Counted from the stretch's first letter, positions 27,959 to 37,417 are shown. The stretch: 64,000 bases of DNA from Beijerinckiaceae bacterium (GCA_947478405.1 CANJVX010000009.1:19810-83809); one strand, 5' to 3'. Numbers and translations: made by a program. Notes: generated by a model not told the origin, from the letters alone.

Positions 27959-29041
27959 TTACGAGCTGAGGCCGCCTGCCAAAGACGGCAGGTCGAGAGG
28001 ACGGAAACCGTAATGTGACAACCAGCGCAAATCCGCTTCGAAGAAGGGACGCAAATCCGGCATGCCATATTTCAGCATGGCAATGCGGTCGATGCCCATG
28101 CCCCAAGCAAAGCCCTGATACTCATCGGGATTAATGCCGCAATTGCGCAGCACATTGGGATGCACCATGCCGCAACCCAAAATTTCCAACCAATCTTCGC
28201 CTTCGCCGAAACGGATTTCGCCGCCTGAGCGCTTGCATTGGATGTCGACTTCCATCGACGGCTCGGTGAAGGGGAAGAAGGACGGGCGGAAACGCATTTT
28301 CACATTCGGCACTTCGAAGAAGGCTTTGCAGAATTCTTCAAGAATCCATTTCAGATGGCCGAGGTTGGCTGACTTGTCGATGACGAGACCTTCGACCTGA
28401 TGGAACATCGGTGTGTGTGTCTGGTCGGAATCACAACGATAGGTGCGGCCGGGGCAGATCACGCGGATCGGCGGCTTTACATTCAGCATGGTGCGCACCT
28501 GCACCGGGCTTGTATGGGTGCGCAGCAATTTGCGTGTGCCGTCTTCCTTCGGGTTGAAGAAGAAGGTGTCGTGCATTTCGCGCGCCGGATGGCCTTCCGG
28601 GAAATTCAGCTTGGTAAAGTTGATGTCGTCTTCCTCGACATCCGGACCTTCAGCGATAGAGAAACCCATGTCGGCGAAAATCGCGGTGAGTTCATCCATC
28701 ACTTGGCTGATGGGGTGAATGCGGCCGCTCTCAACGGGGGCCTCACGCACAGGCAGGGTCACATCGACGGTCTCTGAGGCGAGGCGCGCTTCGAGGGCCG
28801 CTTCTTTCAAGACAAGTTTGCGTGCGGCGAGCGCGTCTGTGACTTTGTCTTTCAGCACATTGATTTTGGCGCCCTCGGTCTTACGCTCATCGGGCGACAT
28901 TTTGCCAAGCGTGGCGAGCAGCGCGGAAATCGAGCCTTTCTTGCCGAGCGCTGCTACGCGCACATTTTCAAGAGCGGCTTCATCGCTGGCGGCAGCAATG
29001 GCGGCAAGCGTTTCGGTTTCGAGGGCGTTCAGGTCCGACAT
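27959..29041 (-). CDS. pheS: Phenylalanine--tRNA ligase alpha subunit
   Basis: A 360-residue PheS, the catalytic class II synthetase subunit. An N-terminal coiled-coil ([23 protein letters not shown]) precedes motif 1 and motif 2 ([19 protein letters not shown]). Motif 3 is in [28 protein letters not shown] and CPGRTYRCD form part of the substrate pocket. I chose the ATG at 29041, which has GGGA upstream; the TTG at 29059 is less likely. It leads the pheS-pheT operon. Confidence 0.96.
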   Translation of the reverse strand: MSDLNALETETLAAIAAASDEAALENVRVAALGKKGSISALLATLGKMSPDERKTEGAKINVLKDKVTDALAARKLVLKEAALEARLASETVDVTLPVREAPVESGRIHPISQVMDELTAIFADMGFSIAEGPDVEEDDINFTKLNFPEGHPAREMHDTFFFNPKEDGTRKLLRTHTSPVQVRTMLNVKPPIRVICPGRTYRCDSDQTHTPMFHQVEGLVIDKSANLGHLKWILEEFCKAFFEVPNVKMRFRPSFFPFTEPSMEVDIQCKRSGGEIRFGEGEDWLEILGCGMVHPNVLRNCGINPDEYQGFAWGMGIDRIAMLKYGMPDLRPFFEADLRWLSHYGFRPLDLPSLAGGLSS

Positions 29042-29124
29042 TCCGGGTCCCGTTTTCAAGATTGAGAGCTGTTAGCGCGGCTTTTGCCATGCAGGCCAGT
29101 GCTTGTCGAGGTTTGTGGCCCCAT

Positions 29125-29154
29125 GAAAAAAGCCCGGCACTGGGCCGGGCTTTT
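29125..29154 (-). terminator. Terminator after rplT
   Basis: A GCCCGGC-type stem pairs with GCCGGGC. On the minus strand the right arm runs into TTTTTT. It lies about 22 bp past the rplT stop and separates it from pheS. Confidence 0.9.
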
Positions 29155-29175
29155 GAAACTTAGAAGCGTTAACCT

Positions 29176-29541
29176 TCAGGCTGTGGTGGGCAGAGCAGCC
29201 TTGGCTTGGTCGACAATCGCCTTGAAAGCTGCCGGCTCATGGATGGCCAGTTCGGAAAGGACCTTGCGGTCGACCGTAATGCCAGCCCGCGAAAGACCGT
29301 CAATGAAGCGGCTGTAGGTCAGCCCGAGTTCACGAACAGCTGCGTTCATCCGCTGGATCCAGAGTGCACGGATTGTGCGCTTCTTGTTCTTGCGATCGCG
29401 GTAGGCGTATTGCATCGACTTGTCGACGGCAGCCTTCGCGGCGCGAATGGTGTTCTTACGACGGCCATAGAAGCCTTTGGCGGCGTCGAGGGTCTTCTTG
29501 TGCTTGGCATGGGCGGTTACACCGCGCTTGACACGTGCCAT
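29176..29541 (-). CDS. rplT: 50S ribosomal protein L20
   Basis: A 121-residue L20 starting [30 protein letters not shown], the standard sequence, with the helical C-terminal domain ending in [19 protein letters not shown]20 is needed early in 50S assembly. In E. coli and B. subtilis it also represses its own operon by binding leader mRNA. It follows rpmI by 47 bp and is closed by a terminator. Confidence 0.97.
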   Translation of the reverse strand: MARVKRGVTAHAKHKKTLDAAKGFYGRRKNTIRAAKAAVDKSMQYAYRDRKNKKRTIRALWIQRMNAAVRELGLTYSRFIDGLSRAGITVDRKVLSELAIHEPAAFKAIVDQAKAALPTTA

Positions 29542-29588
29542 GACTGATCTCCTGGAAAAAAAGCTTAATGGGAAGGGGCGGAGAAGTC

Positions 29589-29789
29589 TCAGCCGTTGGG
29601 CAGGAAGAACTTCTTGATGTTGTCACCGTCGGTCTTGAACAGAACGTTGGTGCCGCGCAGGTTCCGGATCTGCTTGTTGGTCCGCTTGATCATGCCGTGG
29701 CGCTTGCCGCGCTGGGCGTAAAGCACCTTTCCGGTGCCCGTGATCTTAAAGCGCTTCTTAGCGCCTGATTTTGTCTTCAGCTTGGGCAT
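29589..29789 (-). CDS. rpmI: 50S ribosomal protein L35
   Basis: A 66-residue L35 starting [21 protein letters not shown] and ending KKFFLPNG, both diagnostic. The ribosome-binding site gagag precedes ATG 29789. The open frame continues upstream without family resemblance; that sequence is the structured leader. It is co-transcribed with rplT, probably from its own promoter as well as by read-through from infC. Confidence 0.97.
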   Translation of the reverse strand: MPKLKTKSGAKKRFKITGTGKVLYAQRGKRHGMIKRTNKQIRNLRGTNVLFKTDGDNIKKFFLPNG

Positions 29790-29833
29790 TTGGCTCTCCA
29801 TTAGGCGGTGACCCGCCCGGTTAGTCTTGGCCA

Positions 29834-29910
29834 GACGGGTCGAGACCCATCCAGTTCGCATCACGATGAGCGAAAGAACCGCCACGGCAGCCCTGATGAG
29901 CCGGGCGGTT
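29834..29910 (-). promoter_or_regulatory. Structured leader of rpmI-rplT (candidate L20 autoregulatory site)
   Basis: Two stems lie in the leader: AACCGCC/GGCGGTT (29877-29910, 20-base loop with inner pairing) and GACGGGT/ACCCATC (29834-29851, 4-base loop). They sit between a promoter at 29921-29950 and the rpmI start. L20 repression of this operon through leader RNA is established in E. coli and Bacillus; its operation here is inferred from position and structure. Confidence 0.5.
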
Positions 29911-29920
29911 CGAAGGGGGG

Positions 29921-29950
29921 CTTATAGAGGAGCCGGTGCCGGGCTGGCAA
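29921..29950 (-). promoter_or_regulatory. Probable sigma-70 promoter for rpmI-rplT
   Basis: On the minus strand TTGCCA, an 18-base spacer and TATAAG form a good -35/-10 pair. They lie in the infC-rpmI gap about 130 bp before the rpmI start. Confidence 0.6.
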
Positions 29951-29977
29951 GCCCAAAAGCCCGACTCCGCCAATGAT

Positions 29978-30517
29978 TTAGCGGGGAGCCAGCACCATGA
30001 TCATCTGCCGGCCCTCCATCGAGGGCTCCAGCTCAACTTTGGCAATGGTTGTGGTTTCTTCCTTCACCCGGGTCAGCAGGCGGTAGCCGAGGTCCTGATG
30101 GGCCATTTCGCGGCCTCGGAAACGCAGGGTCACTTTGACCTTGTCGCCTTCATCAAAGAAGCGCTTCATCGCCTTCATCTTGACCTCATAATCATGGTCA
30201 TCGATGCCAGGGCGCAGTTTAATCTCTTTAACTTCAACGACTTTCTGCTTTTTGCGGGCCTCGGCGGCCTTCTTCTGTTCCGTGAAGCGGAACTTGCCAT
30301 AATCGAGGATCTTGCAAACGGGCGGATTGGCGTTGGGAACGATTTCGACGAGGTCGAGGCCGGCTTCTTCAGCCATCTGGAGTGCCTCAAGACTTGCGAC
30401 GACCCCGCGGTTCTGGCCGTCCTGATCGATTAATTGGACGTCGGGGACGCGAATGTCGCGGTTTGTACGGTGCCCGTCCTTCTGCGGTGTGGGCGGAGCT
30501 TTCATGGGACGACGAAT
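29978..30517 (-). CDS. infC: Translation initiation factor IF-3 (ATT start)
   Basis: A 179-residue IF-3. The N-domain has [26 protein letters not shown], followed by the lysine-rich linker, and the C-domain carries [19 protein letters not shown] and [15 protein letters not shown]-3 prevents premature subunit joining and proofreads start codons. The best start is the ATT at 30517: AAGGAG lies exactly 8 bases upstream, while the next in-frame ATG (30505) is 20 bases from it. Non-canonical AUU starts are the known device by which IF-3 limits its own synthesis. Confidence 0.94.
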   Translation of the reverse strand: MRRPMKAPPTPQKDGHRTNRDIRVPDVQLIDQDGQNRGVVASLEALQMAEEAGLDLVEIVPNANPPVCKILDYGKFRFTEQKKAAEARKKQKVVEVKEIKLRPGIDDHDYEVKMKAMKRFFDEGDKVKVTLRFRGREMAHQDLGYRLLTRVKEETTTIAKVELEPSMEGRQMIMVLAPR

Positions 30518-30531
30518 GGGGGTCTCTCCTT
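30518..30531 (-). promoter_or_regulatory. Ribosome-binding site that selects the ATT start of infC
   Basis: AAGGAG at 30531-30526 (minus strand) is spaced 8 bases from ATT at 30517. This optimum spacing is what makes ATT, not the later ATG, the likely initiator. Confidence 0.8.
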
Positions 30532-30671
30532 TTGTGAATAAGCCGGACCCCGACACCCCGCATCTTGTGCGAGGCAGTGTCCGGACCCGCGGAGAAGATC
30601 GTTGGAGTGCCTGCCGAAGTCAACTGAACTTCCGGCGAGAGGCCCGCGATTTGTTACAAAGGGCACGCTTC

Positions 30672-31895
30672 CTACCAACGGCCGGCGTGCTCCATGAGCC
30701 GCATATAGATCTCAAGTGTCTGGCCGCACATTTTTTCTAGCCCAAACGCTTGTTCAACATGATTGCGGGCACGCTCCGCCAATGCGTCCCTGCCGGCAGC
30801 GCCCATCGACAGGATGTTTTCGAGAATCTCGGCAAGGGCCTGAGGGTCGTTGGGCGGAATGGTCCAGCCGGTGCGTTGCTCGCGTGTCACCCGAGGCGGC
30901 GTCATGACGGTCTCGGCGACTGCGCCCAGATCAGTCACCACGACCGGCGTGCCCATGGCCTGCGCTTCTACAGCCGAACGTCCAAAGGCCTCAGGTTCCG
31001 TCGAGGGCACTGCGAGTATGTTTGAGGCAGCCAAGGCTGCAGGCATATCGGTGATATGGCCCACGCGCGACACAACACCAGTCAGTCCAGCCTTCTCAAT
31101 GGCAGTATCAAGTTCGCGCACATAGGCGGCGCGCCCCTGATCGTCGCCCGCTAGAATATAGCGCACATCCGTGATGCCGCGTTCTGCCAACAGACGTGCC
31201 GCTTCGATGAGAATTTTTTGACCTTTCCATGCCGTCAAACGCGCGGCGAGCAGCACGACGCGATCTTCCGGGCCGACATTCCAGCTCTTGCGCATGCGTT
31301 GCACACGTCCGATCTCGACGGCCAAGCGCGAGAAGTGCCGTAAATCTGTGCCGCGATGGATGACAGCGGTGTGCTCGCTGGCAAAAGGATAGGCGCTGGC
31401 AATCAGGCCTGCCGTGTAAGCGCTGTTGGCAATTACGACATCGCCACGCGCCATGACTGAATTGTAGATATGCTTCAGAGAAGACTGACCGGAGTAAGCG
31501 CCGTGGTAGGTTGTCACGAAAGGCGTATTGGTTTGTCGTGCAGCACCAAGCGCGACCCAAGCAGGCGCGCGTGAACGTGCATGGATAATGTCGACATTCT
31601 CGCGCACAACAATTTTTGCCAGTCGGCGGGCATTGAGCCACATGAGCAGCGGATTTTTTGTAGAAGCCGGAAAGGGAATCCAGACGCCACCCTTTGCTTG
31701 CAGCTCGCTTACCAAGCGCCCGCCTTCGGTCGCCACCAGCGCGCGCGCCCCCGCTTCGGCAAGAGCTGCCGCAATATCAATGGTGGTCCGCTCGGCACCG
31801 CCGGCGTCAAGGCGGGGGATAATCTGTAGAACTGTGCGCCCGGCGAGAAAACTTCTCCCGCCGGTCTCAAAAGCTCCTCTTGCGATCTGTCGCAT
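30672..31895 (-). CDS. Glycosyltransferase family 4 protein
   Basis: A GT-B glycosyltransferase, 407 residues from ATG 31895. The N-terminal donor-proximal part has LQIIPRLDAGGAERTTIDIA, typical of GT4. The C-terminal half has LLAARLTAWKGQKILIEAA and the nucleotide-sugar motif PSTEPEAFGRSAVEAQAMGTPVV (E-x7-E). Such enzymes add sugars to LPS, capsule or glycolipids; acceptor unknown. An upstream in-frame start at 32006 would overlap the divergent hydrolase gene and lacks support. Confidence 0.9.
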   Translation of the reverse strand: MRQIARGAFETGGRSFLAGRTVLQIIPRLDAGGAERTTIDIAAALAEAGARALVATEGGRLVSELQAKGGVWIPFPASTKNPLLMWLNARRLAKIVVRENVDIIHARSRAPAWVALGAARQTNTPFVTTYHGAYSGQSSLKHIYNSVMARGDVVIANSAYTAGLIASAYPFASEHTAVIHRGTDLRHFSRLAVEIGRVQRMRKSWNVGPEDRVVLLAARLTAWKGQKILIEAARLLAERGITDVRYILAGDDQGRAAYVRELDTAIEKAGLTGVVSRVGHITDMPAALAASNILAVPSTEPEAFGRSAVEAQAMGTPVVVTDLGAVAETVMTPPRVTREQRTGWTIPPNDPQALAEILENILSMGAAGRDALAERARNHVEQAFGLEKMCGQTLEIYMRLMEHAGRW

Positions 31896-31986
31896 GCCCC
31901 ATCGCCGATATAAACTGTCTACCAGTTCGGAAAGAACTGACGAATCATTGTCTTTCACAATAGCCGTGAGCCGGACGGAACCGCAA

Positions 31987-32775
31987 ATGCCCGCAGAGAC
32001 CAGCAATTTTAATCTGCCTCTTACCTTTCAGGATGTTGGTGATCGGCGGCTTGCTTTCCGTAGGCGTGCGTCGGCAGGCGCGGGAAAGCCTGGCATTGTC
32101 TGGCTTGGCGGCTTTCGATCTGACATGTCGTCGACCAAAGCTGCCAAGCTTGATGAATTTGCTGAGTGCGAAAGCCGCGCCTGTTTGCGCTTCGATTATT
32201 CAGGCCATGGCGAGTCCGGTGGCGACTTTGAAGACGGGACCATTTCTTGCTGGCTTGAGGAAAGTCTCGCCATGATCCGTCATCAAACGGATGGCCCGCA
32301 AATTCTCGTCGGATCATCCATGGGCGGTTGGATTGCCCTGCTCGTTGCGCGCGCCATGGGTGCAGACGAAGCAGCTACGCGTCTGGCTGGTCTTGTTCTT
32401 ATTGCGCCAGCCGTTGATTTTACTGAAAGCCTGATTTGGGCGCGCATGTCTGCTGAAGTGAAAAAGCAGATCGAGACAGACGGTGTGTGGATGCGGGAAA
32501 GCGCTTACTCGCTAGATCCCTATCCGATCACGCGCGGCCTCATTGAAGATGGGCGCAATAATCTTCTGCTTGGTAACACCATCAAAGCACATGCGCCTGT
32601 GCATATTCTGCAAGGCATGAAAGACCCTGATGTGCCATGGCAGCATAGCATGACACTCGTTGAACATCTGGCTGGCGATAATGTCTCGTTGACCCTGATC
32701 AAGGATGGCGATCATCGGCTTTCGCGCGCGGAAGATATTGAAACTCTCATCGCAGCCGTTGGAAATATCGCTTAA
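31987..32775 (+). CDS. Alpha/beta hydrolase
   Basis: A 262-residue serine hydrolase resembling the ABHD10/palmitoyl-thioesterase-like group. It has IVWLGGFRSDMSSTKA near the N-terminus, RFDYSGHGESGG, the nucleophile elbow GSSMGG, the aspartate in MKDPDVPW and the histidine in KDGDHRLS, completing a Ser-Asp-His triad. There is no signal peptide, so it is probably cytosolic. The ATG at 31987 is the natural start. Its TAA interleaves with the stop of the convergent transporter gene. Confidence 0.88.
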   Translation: MPAETSNFNLPLTFQDVGDRRLAFRRRASAGAGKPGIVWLGGFRSDMSSTKAAKLDEFAECESRACLRFDYSGHGESGGDFEDGTISCWLEESLAMIRHQTDGPQILVGSSMGGWIALLVARAMGADEAATRLAGLVLIAPAVDFTESLIWARMSAEVKKQIETDGVWMRESAYSLDPYPITRGLIEDGRNNLLLGNTIKAHAPVHILQGMKDPDVPWQHSMTLVEHLAGDNVSLTLIKDGDHRLSRAEDIETLIAAVGNIA

Positions 32776-33971
32776 TCATTCCCACTGGTGCGCAGGCTTT
32801 TTGTTGTTTGGAAGAGTGCAAGGGCCAAAAGCCCCGACAATGCAGAAGCTGTGACCAAGGGCATGGCGCTGCTTCCCACAAAAGCACCAACGATTGCTCC
32901 TGTGGCTGAGGCAAAAACCATTTGCACGAAGCCGGCGAGCGATGAGGCAGCACCCGCGCGTTCCGGGAAAGGTGCCATGGCCGCGGCCATGGCTTGCGGC
33001 AACACAAGGCCAATACCGATGAAGAAAATCATCTCTGGAAGTATGATGGCGAGAAGCGCTTTTGGTAGAAATAATGCCACCAGCCATTGCCCGACCCCGC
33101 CGATAGCCAGACAGGCAACGCCAACGCCGATTGTGTGATCAGATCCGCGCTGCGTGACAAGACGCGTCCCTATCAAAGTGCCTGCGACGAAGCTCACCGA
33201 GCAGATCGCAAAGGCAATGCCGAACATGATCTCGTCGAGACCATAGACGTCCTGCAAGATAAAGGAGGAAGCCGAAATGAAGGCGAAGAGTCCACCGTAA
33301 CTGAGCGCGAGAAGCGACGCATAGACGCGGTAGGACGGACTTCGCAAAACAATGCCATAAGACGAAAGGATCGCGCGGACCGAGAGGTGGTCTCGATTGC
33401 GATAGCGATTGGTCTCAGGAACTTTCAGTGCCGCCAGAATGGCCAGCACCAGCCCGCCTGCCGCCATGGTCAAAAAGCTCGCCCGCCAGCCAAAACCAAC
33501 CTGTAAAAAGGCGCCCAGCACGGGGGCAATGATTGGTGTGATCCCCATAATCGAGCCCATCATGGACATTTCGCGCCCGGCCCGTGCCCCGCTGTAAAGG
33601 TCTCTGACGATGGTCCGCGCCAGAATAATGGGTCCGGCCGCGCCCAAGGCCTGCAGCGCTCGGGCGATGATCAGCACTTCAATCGTTGTGGCAGCAGCAC
33701 AGGCCAAGGTGGCCACGACGAACAGGCCAAAGGCAGCAATCAGGATCGGTTTGCGCCCCAAGGCGTCCGAGACAGGACCATAAATGATCTGACCCCCTGA
33801 AAAACCAATGAGATAGCCGGAAAGAGTGAGCTGGACGGCGGCTGGGCTCGCGCCCAGGCTCGCACCAATATGGGGTAGGGATGGCAAGTAGAGATCGGTT
33901 GCCAGGGGCCCGAGCGCCGTCATGAAGGCCAGCATGATCGTCATGGCCAGCGTGTCAGGTTTCAGGTGCAT
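32772..33971 (-). CDS. Bcr/CflA-family multidrug efflux MFS transporter
   Basis: A 399-residue major-facilitator protein with about 12 hydrophobic segments. The N-terminal LATDLYLPSLPHIGASLGAS, the loop motif GQIIYGPVSDALGRKPIL (MFS motif A) and ALQALGAAGPIILARTIVRDLY are typical of the Bcr/CflA (DHA1) group. These proton antiporters export bicyclomycin, chloramphenicol or related compounds; actual substrates cannot be predicted. It ends overlapping the hydrolase stop and starts divergently from the rimP leader. Confidence 0.92.
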   Translation of the reverse strand: MHLKPDTLAMTIMLAFMTALGPLATDLYLPSLPHIGASLGASPAAVQLTLSGYLIGFSGGQIIYGPVSDALGRKPILIAAFGLFVVATLACAAATTIEVLIIARALQALGAAGPIILARTIVRDLYSGARAGREMSMMGSIMGITPIIAPVLGAFLQVGFGWRASFLTMAAGGLVLAILAALKVPETNRYRNRDHLSVRAILSSYGIVLRSPSYRVYASLLALSYGGLFAFISASSFILQDVYGLDEIMFGIAFAICSVSFVAGTLIGTRLVTQRGSDHTIGVGVACLAIGGVGQWLVALFLPKALLAIILPEMIFFIGIGLVLPQAMAAAMAPFPERAGAASSLAGFVQMVFASATGAIVGAFVGSSAMPLVTASALSGLLALALFQTTKSLRTSGND

Positions 33972-34084
33972 CGGGTCCGATCCAGGGTGCGAGGGTCACT
34001 TGCCGCCGCATTTCAGGCAATTAGGGCGCAGGGTGGCCTTTTGTCTATGGCTGCCCACACATGGATCAGATACCGATCCAATCC

Positions 34085-34113
34085 TTGCCTGCCAATGTGC
34101 AGGGGTGTATAGA
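34085..34113 (+). promoter_or_regulatory. Probable promoter of the rimP leader / small RNA
   Basis: TTGCCT, a 17-base spacer and TATAGA form a good sigma-70-type promoter. The -10 lies within an inverted repeat GTGTA-N5-TACAC (34105-34119) that could be an operator. Confidence 0.6.
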
Positions 34114-34118
34114 GTACA

Positions 34119-34200
34119 CATTCACATCTTCGCAGTGTGACCATGTTTCATGGTCGATTGTAGAGAGTGGGGCCCGCCCGGGACCCGCTCTTTTTTGTTT
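34119..34200 (+). ncRNA. Candidate small RNA or attenuated leader upstream of rimP
   Basis: About 80 nt between the promoter at 34085-34113 and a terminator contain no reading frame of note. The element has a perfect 7-bp hairpin GACCATG/CATGGTC (34139-34155, loop TTT), then the terminator stem and a T6 tract. It may be an independent small RNA or the terminated leader of the rimP-nusA-infB operon, whose E. coli equivalent is attenuated under NusA control. Its identity is inferred. Confidence 0.5.
34168..34197 (+). terminator. Terminator/attenuator before rimP
   Basis: The stem GAGTGGG pairs with CCCGCTC (one T-G pair), plus an inner CCC/GGG. TTTTTTGTTT follows. No gene on the + strand lies directly upstream, so it must end a leader or small RNA. 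Confidence 0.85.
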
Positions 34201-34240
34201 CAACTACCGCTTGGCGCGGTCAGAGGCTTGGAGAAGAGGT

Positions 34241-34969
34241 TTGGAGCAGGACAAGAGCAATGCGGCGCCCGTTGAGGTGCCCGAACTGCTCGACGAGCCG
34301 CGTCTCATCGTTGAGACGGGGTTGGCTGCGCGCGTCGCAATGATTGCGGCGCCAGTCCTGCTTGATCTTGGTTACCGTCTGGTGCGCGTGAAGATTTCGT
34401 CAGGTCAGGACACGACCTTGCAGATCATGGCCGACCGGCCTGATGGCACGATGAGCGTCGACGATTGCGAAAAGGCGAGCATCGGATTGTCGCCGGTTCT
34501 CGACCTCGAAGATCCGATCTCCCAGGTCTATCGTTTGGAAATCTCTTCGCCCGGCATTGATCGACCCTTGGTGCGTCTCACCGATTTCCAGCGCGCCATT
34601 TCTCATGAAGCGCGGATTGAGTTGAATATTGGCCTTGATGGCCGTAAGCGCTTTCGTGGCTGGATTGAAGGGACGCAAGGTGAGGGGCGCGACGCGCTCT
34701 TGCTTCTGCGCCGCACCGATTCAAAGGCGGATGAGCCGGCAGATGTGAAACTGCCCGTGAATGACATTTCGGATGCGCGCCTGATTTTGACCGAGGCGCT
34801 GATACGTGAAGCGCTTCGCGCCGGTAAGACAGCGCTCGAAGAGCCGCAAAATGAAGAGGATGCGGCTGTTGTTACCCGCGGCCTAGGTCGCTTCGCAAAA
34901 CCTAAACCAATTTCTCCCGGCGGAATGGCTGCTCGTCGCAACGCGCAGCCGCTTCGTCCGAAGAGATAG
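34241..34969 (+). CDS. rimP: Ribosome maturation factor RimP
   Basis: A 242-residue RimP (YhbC, formerly called P15a) using a TTG start at 34241 preceded by gagaagagg. Conserved stretches are [48 protein letters not shown] and [21 protein letters not shown]. The factor aids 30S assembly. The frame remains open back to 34061, but that part covers the terminator and leader. The C-terminal extension after about 180, polar and basic, is common in alphaproteobacterial RimP. It heads the nusA operon. Confidence 0.94.
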   Translation: MEQDKSNAAPVEVPELLDEPRLIVETGLAARVAMIAAPVLLDLGYRLVRVKISSGQDTTLQIMADRPDGTMSVDDCEKASIGLSPVLDLEDPISQVYRLEISSPGIDRPLVRLTDFQRAISHEARIELNIGLDGRKRFRGWIEGTQGEGRDALLLLRRTDSKADEPADVKLPVNDISDARLILTEALIREALRAGKTALEEPQNEEDAAVVTRGLGRFAKPKPISPGGMAARRNAQPLRPKR

Positions 34970-35002
34970 ATCTCACTGAAGTCCCTTTGAGGAGACACGA
35001 CC

Positions 35003-36586
35003 ATGGCCGTTAGCGCCAACAGGCTTGAACTCTTGCAGATTGCCGACGCGGTTGCCCGCGAAAAGTCTATCTCGCGCGATATTGTGCTCGCGTCGATGGA
35101 AGACGCTTTGCAGAAAGCAGCGCGTTCGCGCTATGGGCAGGAAACGGAGATCCGCGTCGAGATCAATCCGCGCACCGGCGAAGTGCGCACCTCTCGCCTG
35201 ATGCTGGTCACCGATCTGGTCGAGAATGATGCGACGCAGATTTCGCTGACCGATGCGCGCAAGCGCAATCCGGCGGCCCAGGTGGGCGACTGGATTGCTG
35301 AAACGCTGCCGCCCTTCGATTTTGGTCGCATCGCCGCGCAGTCGGCCAAGCAGGTAATCGTGCAGAAAGTGCGCGAAGCCGAGCGTGATCGCCAGTATCA
35401 GGAATATAAGGATCGTATCGGCGAGATCGTCAACGGCGTTGTAAAGCGCGTTGAATATGGCAATGTCATTATCGATCTGGGTCGTGGCGAAGCGATTGTG
35501 CGTCGGGATGAGCTGATCCCGCGCGAGACCTTCCGTCCCGGCGACCGCATCCGCGCTTATGTTTACGACGTGCGTCGCGAGCAGCGTGGCCCGCAGATTT
35601 TCCTGTCGCGCACGCATCCGCAATTTATGGCCAAGCTCTTTGGTCAGGAAGTGCCGGAAATTTATGATGGCATCATCGAGGTAAAATCTGTTGCGCGCGA
35701 TCCGGGCTCACGCGCGAAAATTGCCGTCATTTCGCGTGATTCCTCGATTGATCCTGTTGGCGCTTGCGTCGGTATGCGCGGTTCGCGTGTTCAGGCTGTC
35801 GTCAATGAATTGCAGGGCGAGAAGATCGACATCATTCCGTGGTCGGCTGATGCCGCCACCTTTATCGTCAACGCGCTTCAGCCGGCGGAAGTTGTCAAGG
35901 TTGTGCTTGATGAAGATTCCGCACGTATTGAAGTCGTCGTCCCTGATGACCAATTATCATTGGCCATTGGCCGCCGCGGCCAAAACGTGCGCCTGGCTTC
36001 GCAGCTGACCGGCTGGGATATCGACATTCTAACGGAAGCTGAAGAATCCGAGCGTCGTCAGAAGGAATTTGTCGAGCGGACGAATACATTCATGCAGGCA
36101 TTGGATGTCGACGAAGTTGTCGGCCAGCTGCTCGCATCTGAAGGCTTCCGTTCCGTTGAAGAACTTGCTTATGTCGAAGCTGCTGAACTCGCATCGATCG
36201 AAGGTTTCGACGAAGAGACAGCGCAAGAAATCCAGAACCGCGCGCGCGAATTTCTGGCTCGCATCGAAGGCGAGCAGGACGCGCGACGTCTGGAATTGGG
36301 TGTTGCCGACGAGCTGCGTGACATTAACAGCATCACGACCGCGATCATGGTCAAGCTTGGCGAGAACGACGTGAAGACGATTGAAGACCTCGCGGGCTGT
36401 GCAACAGACGACCTCGTCGGCTGGAGCGAGCGCAAGGATGGCGAAACGATCAAGAATGCGGGCTTCCTTGATGGCATTGAGCTGTCGCGTGAAGATGCTG
36501 AAGCCATGATCATGGATGCGCGCGTCAAAGCGGGCTGGGTCGAGGCCCCGGTTGAAGAGCCTGTTGAAGACGACGTCCAGGCCTGA
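35003..36586 (+). CDS. nusA: Transcription termination/antitermination factor NusA
   Basis: A 527-residue NusA. It has the N-terminal RNAP-binding domain ([29 protein letters not shown]), the S1 domain (about 135-200), and KH1 and KH2 ([48 protein letters not shown]). Two C-terminal helix-hairpin-helix acidic repeats follow, ending [14 protein letters not shown]. It controls pausing, termination and antitermination. It has a good ggaggag-type site (tgaggagac) and lies between rimP and ylxR as in most bacteria. Confidence 0.97.
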   Translation: MAVSANRLELLQIADAVAREKSISRDIVLASMEDALQKAARSRYGQETEIRVEINPRTGEVRTSRLMLVTDLVENDATQISLTDARKRNPAAQVGDWIAETLPPFDFGRIAAQSAKQVIVQKVREAERDRQYQEYKDRIGEIVNGVVKRVEYGNVIIDLGRGEAIVRRDELIPRETFRPGDRIRAYVYDVRREQRGPQIFLSRTHPQFMAKLFGQEVPEIYDGIIEVKSVARDPGSRAKIAVISRDSSIDPVGACVGMRGSRVQAVVNELQGEKIDIIPWSADAATFIVNALQPAEVVKVVLDEDSARIEVVVPDDQLSLAIGRRGQNVRLASQLTGWDIDILTEAEESERRQKEFVERTNTFMQALDVDEVVGQLLASEGFRSVEELAYVEAAELASIEGFDEETAQEIQNRAREFLARIEGEQDARRLELGVADELRDINSITTAIMVKLGENDVKTIEDLAGCATDDLVGWSERKDGETIKNAGFLDGIELSREDAEAMIMDARVKAGWVEAPVEEPVEDDVQA

Positions 36587-36610
36587 ACCTGAGGACGAGA
36601 GGAGTGACAT

Positions 36611-37417
36611 TTGGCGCAAGCAGGCCGGAAGGCGGAGGCGGAATCGGAGCGCACGTGCATCGTCACGCGCGCGGTCCGCGCACCTTCAGGCATGCTGCGT
36701 TTCGTGGTTGGTCCTGATGACACTGTTTTTCCCGACCTAAAGCGCAAGCTACCGGGTCGGGGCGTCTGGGTGAGTGCTGAGGCCTTATTGGTGGCCGAAG
36801 CGGTGAAACGCAACCTTTTTGCCAAGGCTTTCAAGGCCAAGGTTCAGGTAAGTGCCCATCTGGTGGAAGAGATTGACGGATTGTTGGAGCGCGAGGTGCT
36901 GCAGTCACTGTCGATTTGCAACAAGGCTGGTCTCGTGACTGCGGGATCGGCCAAGGTCGAAAAAGTCTTGGCTGCCGGCCGTGTGGCGGCTCTTGTCCAC
37001 GCCACCGACGGCGGCGCTGACGGGATCCGCAAGATGGGCCAGGCGGTCATGCGCTCGCTCGGCGAGGCCGCAGCCAGAGTGCCGAGGATTGTTCTCTTCG
37101 CCTCCAGCCAATTGGATTTGGCATTGGGGCGGTCAAATGTGATACATGCAGCGCTTAAGAGCGGCGCGGCGAGTGAAGTCTTTCTAGAGCGGTGCCGCCG
37201 CCTCGCGCATTACAGGGGCGGAATTGGGGGCATAAGCTCCCACGGGTGGCCAGGAATTTCGGGATCGGACGCCTCGGGCGACCCGGTCATAGCAGGAGCG
37301 GATGACCGCAATCAGCGGGGCGGCGGCCCGGATCATTGTCATGAAGACCGGCCGGAGCGGGGCTCCGGTGCCAATGTGATGACGAGCGGGCAAGGCCCTG
37401 GGATCGAGACCATATGA
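36611..37417 (+). CDS. YlxR (DUF448) protein fused to an L7Ae-like domain
   Basis: A 268-residue protein with a TTG start preceded by gagaggag. The N-terminal YlxR RNA-binding domain has [19 protein letters not shown] and [19 protein letters not shown]. The middle (about 95-185) is an L7Ae/L30e-like RNA-binding fold ([20 protein letters not shown]). This fusion is normal in alphaproteobacteria. The last 65 residues are glycine- and charge-rich and probably disordered. The stop overlaps the infB ATG by four bases. Confidence 0.92.
   Translation: MAQAGRKAEAESERTCIVTRAVRAPSGMLRFVVGPDDTVFPDLKRKLPGRGVWVSAEALLVAEAVKRNLFAKAFKAKVQVSAHLVEEIDGLLEREVLQSLSICNKAGLVTAGSAKVEKVLAAGRVAALVHATDGGADGIRKMGQAVMRSLGEAAARVPRIVLFASSQLDLALGRSNVIHAALKSGAASEVFLERCRRLAHYRGGIGGISSHGWPGISGSDASGDPVIAGADDRNQRGGGPDHCHEDRPERGSGANVMTSGQGPGIETI

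Noticed and set aside
34061..34240. Long N-terminal extension of RimP
   Set aside because: It would translate the small-RNA candidate and terminator; family similarity begins near 34.3 kb.
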